62,174 nucleotides of DNA from CAZXFH01 sp964640055 (GTDB lineage: Bacteria > Fidelibacterota > UBA2242 > JAFGTP01), in contig CAZXFH010000017.1 in the NCBI GenBank assembly GCA_964640055.1, positions 1 to 62,174 on the forward strand, read 5' to 3'. Below are positions 43,674-53,440 of this stretch, in pieces; the stretch's first letter is position 1; the number at the start of each line of letters is the position of its first letter. A program made the translations under genes and the position numbers. The notes beneath the pieces were generated by a model. That model searched no databases, was not told the origin of the DNA, and saw only the letters and a list, made by a program, of their open reading frames with translations.

Positions 43674-45038
43674 ATGACGCAACAGATTAACAGCGCCTTT
43701 ATCCAGCAACTCAATCAGGGGGAACTAATTAATTTCCATGGTCAGTTTAGCTCGGCAGCCATTGATAGCCGGCAGATAAAGCCCGGTATGGCTTTCATCG
43801 CGCTCACAGGCGAACATACCGATGGTCATCGCTTCGTATCAGAAGCTGTTCAACGGGGAGCCGCCCTGGCGATTGTATCCAAGGAATGGGCCCGCCACCA
43901 TCCCCAGAAGTGCGCCGGCTTACCCCTCTGGATCGTAGAGGATCCCCTGCAGGCCTTACAGAATCTGGCCCACCAATGGCGCCGTCAATTTCAAATTCCC
44001 CTGATCGGTATCACCGGTACCAACGGCAAAACCACTACGCGTGCCATGGCTGCTGCCATCCTCCGTAAGAAATTTAAGGTCCACGCCACCCATGGCAATT
44101 TTAACAATGAAATCGGGGTACCCCTAACCCTGCTGGCGCTCAATCCCGCTCACCAGATATCGGTAATGGAATTTGGGGCCAATCATTTCGGAGAAATACA
44201 ACATTTATGTGAACTGGCCGAACCAACCGCCGGACTGATCACCAATATCGGGCATGGGCATCTGGAATTTTTTAATACTTTAGAGGGAGTGGCCCAAGCC
44301 AAAGGTGAATTATTCCAGTCACTTCCGCAGGACGGAGTTGCTTTTGTAAATCAAAGTGATGGCTATATTGCTAACATGTCCCTGTCAAGTCAGTCCTTTA
44401 CCTATGGATTTGAGCCCAACGGGGTCGAGCTGAAAGGTGCCGTCAAGCAGATCAATCCCAAAGGGTGTCCCGTACTAATGGTAAACGACACTGTTGAAAT
44501 TCAGCTGCAAGTGGCCGGGATAACCGCGGCCTACAATGCTTTGGCAGCCACAGCAGTCGGTTATCATTACGGAATTCCTTTGATGGAGATCAAGACCGCT
44601 CTGGAAAATTTTCAGAGTGTCGATAAACGTCTCAGAATCATACCGGGACCATGCACAATTATCGATGATACTTACAACGCCAATCCCGATTCCACGAAGG
44701 CCTCTCTGGAGACACTGACCCTAATGCATACCAGTGGAAAACGCATTTTTGTCTTTGGTGACATGCTGGAATTGGGTGAGACAACAAATCTATATCATGC
44801 CCAGATCGGCGAGCTGGTGTTTAAAAAACAGATTGATGTTTTCTATACCTACGGAAAATTGGCACACAAAGCCTCGCAACAAGCCCAATCCCTGGGCATG
44901 CAGTCCGTATTCCACTTTGAACGTAAAGCGCAATTGATTGATGAATTGAAAAGACAATTAAATCCCTCCGACCTAATCCTAATTAAGGGTTCCCGGGACT
45001 GTCGGATGGAGGAAATAACAAAAGGAATAGTAGGCTGA
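43674..45038 (+). CDS. murF: UDP-MurNAc-tripeptide:D-Ala-D-Ala ligase MurF
   Basis: 454-aa Mur ligase adding D-Ala-D-Ala to the cytosolic peptidoglycan precursor. ATP site GITGTNGKTTT; MurF-type signatures NFNNEIGVPLTLL, EFGANHFGEI, NIGHGHLEFF and DDTYNANPDS separate it from MurE, MurC and MurD. Length typical. Six bases after ftsI and overlapping mraY. It is the only Mur ligase in this cluster. Confidence 0.95.
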   Translation: MTQQINSAFIQQLNQGELINFHGQFSSAAIDSRQIKPGMAFIALTGEHTDGHRFVSEAVQRGAALAIVSKEWARHHPQKCAGLPLWIVEDPLQALQNLAHQWRRQFQIPLIGITGTNGKTTTRAMAAAILRKKFKVHATHGNFNNEIGVPLTLLALNPAHQISVMEFGANHFGEIQHLCELAEPTAGLITNIGHGHLEFFNTLEGVAQAKGELFQSLPQDGVAFVNQSDGYIANMSLSSQSFTYGFEPNGVELKGAVKQINPKGCPVLMVNDTVEIQLQVAGITAAYNALAATAVGYHYGIPLMEIKTALENFQSVDKRLRIIPGPCTIIDDTYNANPDSTKASLETLTLMHTSGKRIFVFGDMLELGETTNLYHAQIGELVFKKQIDVFYTYGKLAHKASQQAQSLGMQSVFHFERKAQLIDELKRQLNPSDLILIKGSRDCRMEEITKGIVG

Positions 45039-46141
45039 TGTTTTATCATTTTTTATATCCTTTAAAAACCCATTACTCTGCCTTTAATCTGTTCCAGTAC
45101 ATCACATTCCGGGCGGCCATGGCAGCCATTACCGCCCTGTTAATCAGTTTTTTAGTAGGACCGGTCATTATCCGTTTGTTACAAAAACATCAAATCGGAG
45201 AGGTTATCCGGTCCGGCGGACCGCAAACCCATTATGCCAAGAAGGGCACACCTACCATGGGCGGTTTGATTATTTTAACCTCCCTCCTGGTACCACTTTT
45301 ATTGTGGGCCGACCTGAGCAATACCTATATTGAACTGATCCTTTTTGCTACTCTCTGGATGGGCGGTATCGGGTTTTTGGATGACTATCTGAAGGTGGTC
45401 AAAAAATACGAAAAGGGCTTGATAGCGCGCTACAAATTTTTAGGTCAAATTACTTTGGGCATTCTGGTAGGGCTCTACATTTTTTTATCCCCTGAATTTT
45501 TAGGTTACAATACACTCATCTCGGTTCCCTTTTTTCGTAATCTGGAGATTGATCTGGGTTGGTTCTATATTCCCTTCGTCATTCTGATTATTAGCGGGAC
45601 TTCCAATGCCGTTAATCTGACCGACGGCCTAGACGGACTGGCCGCCGGACTAATGGGTATCGTCGCCTTGGCTTTTGCCGTGATCAGCTATGTCAGTGGC
45701 CGGGTAGATTTCAGTGATTACCTGAATATTCTTTATCTGAAAAATTCAGGCGAACTTACTATTTATTGCGTCAGCTTTGCCGGCGCCATGCTAGGCTTTT
45801 TGTGGTATAACAGCAAGCCCGCTCAGGTTTTTATGGGAGATGTCGGATCCCTGGGTATGGGTGGCGCAATTGCCACGATTGCCATCCTGCTCCGCAAGGA
45901 AATCCTGTTGATCTTTTTAGGCGGTATCTTTGTGGTGGAAGCCCTTTCTGTTTTAACCCAGATCGGCTATTATCGCTGGACTAAGCGGCGCACCGGTACT
46001 GGCAAGCGTATCTTTAAAATGGCGCCTTTGCATCACCATTATGAGATGAAAGGCCTGCCCGAATCCAAGATCGTGATCCGCTTCTGGATCGTGGGTATTT
46101 TACTGGCTATCCTAAGTCTCAGTAGTTTTAAGGTCCTGTAA
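45038..46141 (+). CDS. mraY: Phospho-MurNAc-pentapeptide transferase MraY
   Basis: 367-aa integral membrane enzyme that makes lipid I on undecaprenyl phosphate. About ten membrane helices; motifs KKGTPTMGGLIIL, FLDDYLK, NLTDGLDGLAAG, FMGDVGSLGMGG and the HHHYE loop (APLHHHYEMKG). Overlaps murF by one base and ftsW by one base (TAATG), a tightly coupled arrangement. Confidence 0.97.
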   Translation: MFYHFLYPLKTHYSAFNLFQYITFRAAMAAITALLISFLVGPVIIRLLQKHQIGEVIRSGGPQTHYAKKGTPTMGGLIILTSLLVPLLLWADLSNTYIELILFATLWMGGIGFLDDYLKVVKKYEKGLIARYKFLGQITLGILVGLYIFLSPEFLGYNTLISVPFFRNLEIDLGWFYIPFVILIISGTSNAVNLTDGLDGLAAGLMGIVALAFAVISYVSGRVDFSDYLNILYLKNSGELTIYCVSFAGAMLGFLWYNSKPAQVFMGDVGSLGMGGAIATIAILLRKEILLIFLGGIFVVEALSVLTQIGYYRWTKRRTGTGKRIFKMAPLHHHYEMKGLPESKIVIRFWIVGILLAILSLSSFKVL

Positions 46142-47334
46142 TGTTCTTAAAGTCCACCATAGCATCATCAACCCCGACGGCTGTCTCAGTCGATAGCCCT
46201 CAAAAGCGGGAAGTAGATAAAGTCTACCTGGGGCTAACCGCCGTGTTATTAGGGCTGGGTTTTGTTATCCAGTACAGTGCCAGTTCATCACTGGCTTCTG
46301 CCCAATATAACGATCCCGGACATTTTATGCGCGCCCATTTAATCCGTATTTTTATGGGCTCACTCCTGGGCAGCTTTTGTTTTTTAATCCACTACAAATA
46401 CTGGAAAAATTTGGCTGTCTGGCTATTATTACTGACCAACCTGACTCTGATTTTCACTTTGGTCTACAACAATATTAGCGGGCAGTATTCAGCAGCCCGC
46501 TGGCTGGATCTGGGCCCCATGCGCATCCAGCCTTCAGAGTTTGCTAAATTGGCCTTGATCATGTATCTGGCTTCTTTTCTGGATCGCCATCAGGCAGATC
46601 TGGATAATTTCAAAAAAGGGTTTATACCCCCGGCCAGTCTCATATTGATCACCATTTTCCTGATTGTCATCGAACCCGATTTCAGTACCGGCGCTGTGAT
46701 TGTGGGCATTGCAGTCACGATCATGATTGTGGGCGGTTCCCGCTTACGCCACCTGTCGATCTTCTTCGCTATCTTTGTGGGGTTGTCCCTGATCACTATC
46801 TTCCGGTCGCCCTATAAACTAAAACGCATCATGACCTTGTTCAACCCGGAAAAGGATTTGCAGGGCGCCGGTTACCAAATCCATCAATCCCTGATTTCCT
46901 TGGGCAATGGTGGCTTTTGGGGGCGGGGATTGGCTGATAGTGTGGAGAAAAACTTTTTTTTACCTGATCCCCATACCGATTTCGTTTTTGCTATTGCCGG
47001 CGAGGAATTTGGTTTTCTGGGAGTATTAATATTGCTATCGCTCTTTTTACTACTTCTAATCAGAGGTGTCCGGATCTCCCTCCGGGCGCCCGATCTGTTT
47101 GGTATTCTCCTGGGAATTGGCATTTCTATCAGCATGTTCAGCTATGTTCTGATTAATGTGGGCGTGGTGTGCGGAGTCTTTCCGGTCACCGGATTACCCC
47201 TTCCCTATTTGAGTTATGGGGGCTCAACCATGCTATATAATCTTATCGGGGCTGGAATACTGTTGAACATTTCCCGGCATATCCATCGGCCTCGAACTGA
47301 ATTTCGAAAAACCGGATTGATCATTCATGGATAA
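46141..47334 (+). CDS. ftsW: Septal peptidoglycan glycosyltransferase FtsW
   Basis: 397-aa SEDS-family membrane protein with about ten helices after a 30-residue cytosolic tail. Motifs QYSASSS, ARWLDLGPMRIQPSEFAKLAL, LPDPHTDFVFA (catalytic Asp) and LPLPYLSYGGSTM. It polymerises lipid II together with FtsI. murD, which normally lies between mraY and ftsW, is absent here. Confidence 0.95.
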   Translation: MFLKSTIASSTPTAVSVDSPQKREVDKVYLGLTAVLLGLGFVIQYSASSSLASAQYNDPGHFMRAHLIRIFMGSLLGSFCFLIHYKYWKNLAVWLLLLTNLTLIFTLVYNNISGQYSAARWLDLGPMRIQPSEFAKLALIMYLASFLDRHQADLDNFKKGFIPPASLILITIFLIVIEPDFSTGAVIVGIAVTIMIVGGSRLRHLSIFFAIFVGLSLITIFRSPYKLKRIMTLFNPEKDLQGAGYQIHQSLISLGNGGFWGRGLADSVEKNFFLPDPHTDFVFAIAGEEFGFLGVLILLSLFLLLLIRGVRISLRAPDLFGILLGIGISISMFSYVLINVGVVCGVFPVTGLPLPYLSYGGSTMLYNLIGAGILLNISRHIHRPRTEFRKTGLIIHG

Positions 47335-48460
47335 TGAGAAGAAATATTTGAGAATCCTGTTTTCCGGAGGTGCCACCGGAGGGCATCTGTACCCTGCGAT
47401 CGCCCTATGCGAACAATTTCAGGCACAGCTGGGTTCGGATAATGTAAAGCTGCTCTTCATCGGAACACGCAAAGGGCTTGAAAACCGCGTTCTCCCACGC
47501 TTGGGCTATCCCCTGAAAACCATCTGGATCAAAGGCATCCAGCGTGGCTTCTCGTTACGGGACATCCTGATTAATATCCTGGCCCCGTTCCGCATTGTGG
47601 TTAGTCTGATTCACTCCTATTTCATTATTAAAAATTTCGATCCCGATCTTGCCATCGGTACCGGCGGATATGCGGCTGGTCCAGCTCTTTATATAGCGGG
47701 TCGTATGGAGATTCCCGTCTTTTTACACGAACAAAACGTTTTTCCCGGAGCCACCACCCGTTTGCTAAAAAAATATGCACGTAGAATTTATGTTTCCTAC
47801 GCTGATACTGGCAAGTATCTGGAAAATGCCGTTCCCTTGGGCACACCCTTGAGACGATCACTGAGATCCATTGCGCAGGGACAGGCCAGACAATATTTCG
47901 AGCTACAGCCGGAGAAACCCACAATCCTTATTTTCGGTGGCAGTCAGGGTTCGCTGGCCATCAATCAATTTATGCAGGCCAATATGGATCTTTTCCTGGC
48001 TGAACTGGACTGCCAATGTATCTGGCAAACCGGCGTATCTGAATATGACTCCATTGCCGAGAGTTTTATCGATGATCCGCGACTGCAGATTACCGATTTT
48101 ATTCATGAAATGGGCCTAGCTTACTCAGCCGCCGATCTGGTAATTTGCCGGGCTGGCGCTTTAACCCTGTCGGAATTGTGTCTGTTCGGAAAGCCCTCGG
48201 TTCTGATTCCTTTACCGACAGCCGCTGAAAACCACCAGGAGATCAACGCCCGGGTTATGGAAAAAGAAGGGGCCAGTCAGGTTGTTTTGCAGTCATCGCT
48301 GGCCGTCGATAGTTTTCTGAATATTTTAGAAAGATTGATCGGAAATCCCAGAAAACTATCCGAAATGGCCAGCCGGGCCAGGGCGCTCTCCCATCCGCAA
48401 GCCGCCCGGGCTATCGTAACCGATATATTAAAGTCAATTGACAGCCAAAATGATGTGTAG
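47327..48460 (+). CDS. murG: UDP-GlcNAc:lipid I GlcNAc transferase MurG
   Basis: 377-aa peripheral membrane GT-B enzyme producing lipid II. Motifs FSGGATGGHLYPAIAL (N-terminal glycine loop), TGGYAAGPALYIA, HEQNVFPGATTRLL, FGGSQGSLAIN and the C-terminal AENHQEINARVMEKEGA. Overlaps ftsW by eight bases. No murC follows; 204 b of apparently non-coding DNA separate it from ftsQ. Confidence 0.96.
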   Translation: MDNEKKYLRILFSGGATGGHLYPAIALCEQFQAQLGSDNVKLLFIGTRKGLENRVLPRLGYPLKTIWIKGIQRGFSLRDILINILAPFRIVVSLIHSYFIIKNFDPDLAIGTGGYAAGPALYIAGRMEIPVFLHEQNVFPGATTRLLKKYARRIYVSYADTGKYLENAVPLGTPLRRSLRSIAQGQARQYFELQPEKPTILIFGGSQGSLAINQFMQANMDLFLAELDCQCIWQTGVSEYDSIAESFIDDPRLQITDFIHEMGLAYSAADLVICRAGALTLSELCLFGKPSVLIPLPTAAENHQEINARVMEKEGASQVVLQSSLAVDSFLNILERLIGNPRKLSEMASRARALSHPQAARAIVTDILKSIDSQNDV

Positions 48461-48494
48461 ATACAAACCTCGGTATAATACTCAATTAAACTTT

Positions 48495-48645
48495 CAGGGT
48501 TCTCTGGATAAGGGGGGGGAATTCCTAGCTGGCTCTTTAGTGCAAATTTTCACTAAATCGAGATCTATCAGCCCGGGAAGAGCTCCCGTTATAGGTATTT
48601 TAAAGCAACGCCTTTGTCGGAAATCCTTGTATTCAGGGAACCCTG
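48495..48645. repeat. Inverted repeat flanking the murG-ftsQ gap
   Basis: CAGGGTTCTCTG (48495-48506) and CAGGGAACCCTG (48634-48645) are complementary at 11 of 12 positions; the second copy is also nearly self-complementary. They enclose most of the 204-b gap where murC (and often murB) lies in other bacteria. A TATAAT at 48474-48479 could give ftsQAZ its own promoter, but the only TTGACA (48438-48443) is 30 b away. No Mur-like reading frame was seen in the gap. Confidence 0.4.
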
Positions 48646-48664
48646 TTATTTTTCAGGAATATTT

Positions 48665-49453
48665 GTGAATAAATTGCCCACTAAAAAGAAGCAAACCATT
48701 TTTCGCTATCTTAAGCGAGCTCTTTCGACAGTGATTATCATCCTTTTGATGGGGCTAACCTGGATCAAGTCCATGGATTGGTGTGCCTATGTGGGTTGCT
48801 TTCGAACCGATACGATTGCGGTTTCCGGAAATACAGTTTTATCCAGAACCAACCTGCTGCAGGCGGCTGATATCCAAAATAAGGCTGATCTACGCCAATT
48901 GGATATCCAACCGATTCAGAACCGGCTGGAAGAGTTACCCTATGTAAAAGCAGCGCTGGTCAGTCGGCACTTTCCGGCCCAAATAAAAATTCGGATTAAG
49001 GAACGGGTGCCCATTTGCTATTTCAATGCCGACCAGCTCTATTTAATTGACCGGGGAGGTATCGTTTTACCCCTGCCTGACACCTATTTAACTTCTAATT
49101 TACCGGTTTTATCGGGCTTTGATAAGAATGGTCAGACTTACCAAGTGGGTCAGTCTATCCCCCAATCCCAGCTCCGCCAGGGGGTCAATTTGCTGCATGA
49201 AACCTATCAATATGCCCCGGACTTGTTCCGTGTCATATCTGAATTGCATTACCGGCAGGACAAACAGGATTTCCTGATCTACCATGTGAACGGCGGAGCG
49301 CCGATCTATCTAGGCCGCCGTAACCTTTTTCAAAAAATGGACATTCTGGCTCATTTTCAGCAGTTGTTACACAATAAAAAACAACTCAGTGATTTTGATT
49401 ATCTTGATCTGCGCTGGGCCAATCAAATTGTAGTAAAGGAGAACAATTCATAA
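48665..49453 (+). CDS. ftsQ: Cell division protein FtsQ
   Basis: About 262-aa bitopic divisome protein: cytosolic basic tail (KLPTKKK), one membrane helix (about 18-38), POTRA domain (TIAVSGNTVLSRTNLLQ) and FtsQ beta domain (VKAALVSRHFPAQIKIRIKE, then YLIDRGGIVLP). I choose GTG 48665, preceded by CAGGAAT; a TTG at 48614 would add 17 residues without a ribosome binding site. Two bases before ftsA. Confidence 0.88.
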   Translation: MNKLPTKKKQTIFRYLKRALSTVIIILLMGLTWIKSMDWCAYVGCFRTDTIAVSGNTVLSRTNLLQAADIQNKADLRQLDIQPIQNRLEELPYVKAALVSRHFPAQIKIRIKERVPICYFNADQLYLIDRGGIVLPLPDTYLTSNLPVLSGFDKNGQTYQVGQSIPQSQLRQGVNLLHETYQYAPDLFRVISELHYRQDKQDFLIYHVNGGAPIYLGRRNLFQKMDILAHFQQLLHNKKQLSDFDYLDLRWANQIVVKENNS

Positions 49454-49454
49454 C

Positions 49455-50720
49455 ATGAAAAATAACATCAACACCATAAACACCCTGGATATAGGCAGCA
49501 CCAAAATTTGCGCGCTCATGGCGGAAATAGAGCCCACCAGCCAGCAACCAGTGATCAGAGGGGCCGGGATCGTCTCTCACCAAGGTATGAAAAAGGGCCA
49601 GATCATCGACATTCAGGAAACCACCCAGGCCATTGCTCAGGCCGTTTCGGCTGCTGAAAAAGACGCCGGGCTGGATATGAAATCATGTTATGCCACTTTG
49701 ACCGGCGATCATATCCGCGGGATGGATACCACCGGCCGACTTTCGATTGCCAATCACAATCGGCCCGGGCTAGGTGAACCCAGGATCATATCTCAGCATG
49801 ATATGGATACCATTATTAAAAAAGTGATGGAACAGGCTATGTCTTTTCCTCTGCCCATCGACCGCAGAATTCTGCACTTTTTCCCCAAAGAATATATTGT
49901 GGATGATCAACAGGGGATCAAAAATCCGCTGAATCTATCGGGAAGACGGTTGGAAGCCCGTGCTCATCTGACGATTCACAGTACCACGGCCACAGCCAAC
50001 TTAACCCGCTGCATTAATAATACCGGGGTAAAGGTGGATCAATTTGTGCTGCACGCCCTGGCCTCAGCCTATGGTTGTCTGGACCCCGATGAGAAAATTT
50101 TGGGCACCATTATGCTCGATATTGGCGGTGGGACTACCGATGTAATCGTCTATTATAATGATAATGTCTATCACACCGGCGTGGTTTCCCACGGCAGTGC
50201 CAGCGTTACTAATGATATCGCCTACCTGGTTCAGGTGCCTTTGAACAGTGCCGAAAAAATAAAAAAAGAGTATGGCCTGGCGAAAAAATCACTGGTTGAT
50301 AACAGTCGGGAAATTAAGATCGAAGGTTTGTCCGGTCGTCCGCCAGTAGAGATCTCGCAACAACTACTGGCCCAGTATGTTGAAGCACGCATGAAGGAAA
50401 TATATCAGGATGCCTTTATCGAGTCCCAGAAAACAAATATCCCTTTTCTGAAGACACCGCCCATCGTCCTAACCGGCGGCGGGGCGCTGCTGCAGGGATG
50501 TGAGGAATTGGCCGACGAGACCTTTAACTCCAGTTCCCGGGTTGCCTACCCCCATAAAATTAAGGAGTTACCCGAAGGATTGTACAACCCGGCCTATACA
50601 GCGGCCATCGGTCTGATAAAATTTGCCATGCAAAACCAACCTAAGAATGATTCTCAGTTAAAGAAATCATCACGGGGTGTCATTCAACAGATAAAACAAT
50701 TTGTAGAAAAAGTAATGTAA
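49455..50720 (+). CDS. ftsA: Cell division actin-like protein FtsA
   Basis: 421-aa actin-fold ATPase that tethers FtsZ to the membrane. Phosphate loops TLDIGSTKICAL and LDIGGGTTDVIVY, adenosine motif LTGGGALLQG, the 1C-type insertion region, and a C-terminal amphipathic helix (IQQIKQFVEKVM) that serves as membrane anchor. Starts one base after the ftsQ stop; 22 b before ftsZ. Confidence 0.96.
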   Translation: MKNNINTINTLDIGSTKICALMAEIEPTSQQPVIRGAGIVSHQGMKKGQIIDIQETTQAIAQAVSAAEKDAGLDMKSCYATLTGDHIRGMDTTGRLSIANHNRPGLGEPRIISQHDMDTIIKKVMEQAMSFPLPIDRRILHFFPKEYIVDDQQGIKNPLNLSGRRLEARAHLTIHSTTATANLTRCINNTGVKVDQFVLHALASAYGCLDPDEKILGTIMLDIGGGTTDVIVYYNDNVYHTGVVSHGSASVTNDIAYLVQVPLNSAEKIKKEYGLAKKSLVDNSREIKIEGLSGRPPVEISQQLLAQYVEARMKEIYQDAFIESQKTNIPFLKTPPIVLTGGGALLQGCEELADETFNSSSRVAYPHKIKELPEGLYNPAYTAAIGLIKFAMQNQPKNDSQLKKSSRGVIQQIKQFVEKVM

Positions 50721-50742
50721 ATAGAGTATTCGGGAGGTATAT

Positions 50743-51945
50743 ATGTTATTTGAATTTGATGAATTAGCTGAGCAAAAGGCCCGCATAAAAGTGATCGGGG
50801 TTGGCGGCGGCGGCGGTAACGCAGTCAACCGCATGATCGAATCCGGTTTAAAAGGCGTGGATTTTATTGCGGTCAATACCGATGCTCAGGATCTGGAGGA
50901 TAATAAAGCCAAAACCAAAATCCAAATCGGCCGGGAATTGACCCGCGGTCTGGGCACTGGTGCAGATACCGACATTGGTAAGCATGCCATTGAGGAATCC
51001 ATGCAACCCATTAATAGTGCTTTAAAAGGGGCTGATATGGTTTTTATCACGGCTGGTATGGGGGGCGGTACGGGAACCGGGGCCTCACCCACAATCGCCC
51101 GAATGGCCAGTGAATCCAATTGTCTGACAGTTGCCATTGTAACCAAACCCTTTATCTTTGAAGGTCCCAAGCGTATGCGTCAGGCAGAAAAAGGGGTCGA
51201 AGAATTACGCGATTATGTGGATACCTTGATTGTGATCCCCAATCAGCGCTTGATCAATCTGATCGATCAGAATACCCTGATGACCGATTCTTTTAAAACT
51301 GCGGATAGCATTCTCTACCAAGCCACCAAAGGAATCTCAGACCTGATCAACAATCATGGCATCTGGAACCTGGATTTTGCTGACGTGCGCACCATTATGA
51401 AAAATAAAGGGGAAGCCATCATGGGGACTGGCATTGCTTCCGGTGAGGAACGGGCTGTCCTGGCTGCTGAGCAAGCCATTACCAGTCCTTTGCTGAATAA
51501 TAAAGATATCAAAGGCGCTAAGGGTTTATTGATTAACATTACCGGAGGTCAGGATCTGAAACTCATGGAGGTGGATGAATCCTGTAAAATCATTACCGAA
51601 CAGGCTGATATGGACGCCGATGTAATCGTGGGAACAGTTGAAGACCAGCATTTGCAAGACGATATTATGATCACAGTCATTGCGACCGGATTCGGCAACG
51701 CCGTTCTGGAAAGGCAAGCAGATGAATCTGAGGTATTTGCTGAAGAAACCTCCCCCGCGTCCACGGCCAAGGAGATCCCGCCCCTTTCCACCCGTTCGCC
51801 CTTTAAAACCGAAAGCCAGCGCTCCAGCCGGAAAATTACTGCTGATGAGATTGAGCTACCGCCGGATAAAGAGATTGATAAAAATCAACCCCCCTTTGAA
51901 CAATTGGAAATCCCAACAATTATCCGGCAGAATATGCGTCGCTAA
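50743..51945 (+). CDS. ftsZ: Cell division tubulin-like protein FtsZ
   Basis: 400-aa GTPase forming the Z ring. Motifs: VGGGGGNAVNRMI, tubulin signature GGGTGTGASPTIA, and NADEF-like T7 region (DFADVRTIM). The C-terminal linker is about 65 residues and ends with the conserved partner-binding peptide LEIPTIIRQNMRR. ATG preceded by GGAGG five bases upstream. Last gene of the cluster, followed by a strong terminator. Confidence 0.98.
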   Translation: MLFEFDELAEQKARIKVIGVGGGGGNAVNRMIESGLKGVDFIAVNTDAQDLEDNKAKTKIQIGRELTRGLGTGADTDIGKHAIEESMQPINSALKGADMVFITAGMGGGTGTGASPTIARMASESNCLTVAIVTKPFIFEGPKRMRQAEKGVEELRDYVDTLIVIPNQRLINLIDQNTLMTDSFKTADSILYQATKGISDLINNHGIWNLDFADVRTIMKNKGEAIMGTGIASGEERAVLAAEQAITSPLLNNKDIKGAKGLLINITGGQDLKLMEVDESCKIITEQADMDADVIVGTVEDQHLQDDIMITVIATGFGNAVLERQADESEVFAEETSPASTAKEIPPLSTRSPFKTESQRSSRKITADEIELPPDKEIDKNQPPFEQLEIPTIIRQNMRR

Positions 51946-52012
51946 TTGACTTCTTGGTTATAACCAGAAATAAAATTCCATTAGCGAGATAATCGGCGCA
52001 ACACCCAAAAAA

Positions 52013-52040
52013 GGTCACTGCAATTCAGTGGCCTTTTTTA
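52013..52040. terminator. Bidirectional terminator between ftsZ and the photolyase gene
   Basis: GGTCACTG (52013-52020), loop CAATT, CAGTGGCC (52026-52033), then six T; on the other strand the same stem is followed by six T as well (AAAAAA at 52007-52012). It ends ftsZ transcription and the convergent photolyase transcript. Confidence 0.88.
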
Positions 52041-52077
52041 TACTTAAATCTGTCGGAAAAATATAGTTTACGACCGT

Positions 52078-53439
52078 TTAGAATAGATGATTTATTTTGG
52101 CGATATATTCATCCACTGCAAACTTACGGCGACAACCCGCCTGATTCATATAGCGAATTTTCCCGAATATGTCCCGCTCCCGCCAGGCCCGATCATGGAC
52201 TCCGCCAAGGGCCCAGGCAATTCCGGCATAGCCGTTGGGATCGCGGCCATCCAATTCATAACGGTCATTTAAAATAATTGCGCTTTTAAGAGCCTGCTCT
52301 GTATCCGGACTCCACTCCAGAATCTTTTTGGCCCAGTACATGCGCAGATAACCATGCATTTTACCGGTCTTGACCATTTCCATTTGCGCGGCATTCCAGA
52401 GCTCATCATGAGTTTGGGCCTGTTCCAGCCCGGCTGCCGTGTATAAATATTCACGTGGATCGCTGGCATGGGTAGCCAGAGTCTTTTGGGCCCACCCGGG
52501 AAACACTGAAGTTTGGTCATAATCGTCATTATAAAAACAAAAATTATCGCTCAACTCTTTGCGGATAATCAATTCCTCTAAAAAGGCCTCTTTTGCTGGC
52601 GCCGACACCACTTGTTTTTTGACTTCAAGCGCAACGCGCTGGGCAGCTATCTGTCCAAAGTGCAAATAAGGAGAAAGATTGGAGGTGGCTTCCTTATTGG
52701 GATCGTTGCTCTCTTCGGCATAGCGGGCCAGTTTATCTTCCAAAAACTCCTGCAACACCTGCCGCGCCCCGCTCTCCCCGGGTGTTAACCAATCAACCGG
52801 CGGAATTGTGGGTTCAACTTCCAGAGCTTGGATTAATTTATCTTTGTTAAAGTCCCTATTTTCAACCTTTGGGGAGGGAAAGTAATCGATTTCCGGAAAA
52901 TCGGTCAAAAAGTGAGGCAACTGTTTCTGTATTTTGGGACGGATTGTACGGGCTGCATATTCGGCTTTGGATGAAGCAACCCAGACCGGAACAATATTAT
53001 GGGTATCTACTTCATAGAGCGCACAATCCAATCGCTTAGCCAGCTGATTCTTCCAGTCGCGCTTGATACGTAAGGGGTCAAAGTCACAAATAATAGCGCC
53101 CACCTTGTTTTTTTGGGTATACTCATTGAGAACCTGGGCCGGATTTCCCAAAAATATTTTAAAGGCAATACCCCATTCATTGAGTTGTCGTTGCACTGCA
53201 TTCAATCCCCGCAGCATAAAATCATACTGGCGCATGGTCGCGCCCAGGAACTGGGGAACCAGCACAAATACCACTTCCCAGCTACACTGATATTGTTGAG
53301 CCAGAGCCTGGGTATACAGCAAGGCCCAGTTATCCGCCACACGCTGATCGCGACTCATCCAGTAAACCAGTTTGCCGGGCTTTAAGGGTTTGTCGTTCAG
53401 TAAGCGACTGCGGGCCGCATATTGTTCAATTTTATTCAT
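52078..53439 (-). CDS. phr: Class II CPD photolyase
   Basis: About 453-aa FAD enzyme that splits cyclobutane pyrimidine dimers in light. Class II signatures: VYWMSRDQRVADNWAL at the N-terminus, SNLSPYLHFGQIA, and the C-terminal MVKTGKMHGYLRMYWAKKILEW, DGRDPNGYAGIAWALGG. Start is ATG 53439, one base after the stop of the DUF2961 gene (alternative in-frame ATG 53451); the frame continuing to 53517 only overlaps that gene. The pair is translationally coupled, which is an unexpected partnership. Confidence 0.94.
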   Translation of the reverse strand: MNKIEQYAARSRLLNDKPLKPGKLVYWMSRDQRVADNWALLYTQALAQQYQCSWEVVFVLVPQFLGATMRQYDFMLRGLNAVQRQLNEWGIAFKIFLGNPAQVLNEYTQKNKVGAIICDFDPLRIKRDWKNQLAKRLDCALYEVDTHNIVPVWVASSKAEYAARTIRPKIQKQLPHFLTDFPEIDYFPSPKVENRDFNKDKLIQALEVEPTIPPVDWLTPGESGARQVLQEFLEDKLARYAEESNDPNKEATSNLSPYLHFGQIAAQRVALEVKKQVVSAPAKEAFLEELIIRKELSDNFCFYNDDYDQTSVFPGWAQKTLATHASDPREYLYTAAGLEQAQTHDELWNAAQMEMVKTGKMHGYLRMYWAKKILEWSPDTEQALKSAIILNDRYELDGRDPNGYAGIAWALGGVHDRAWRERDIFGKIRYMNQAGCRRKFAVDEYIAKINHLF

Positions 53440-53440
53440 C

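Noticed and set aside
48438..48479. Sigma-70 promoter from TTGACA and TATAAT before ftsQ
   Set aside because: The boxes are 30 b apart, far from the required 16-18 b, and no acceptable -35 lies at the right distance.
48461..48664. Remnant of murC or murB between murG and ftsQ
   Set aside because: Short translated frames in the gap show no Mur ligase or MurB motif.
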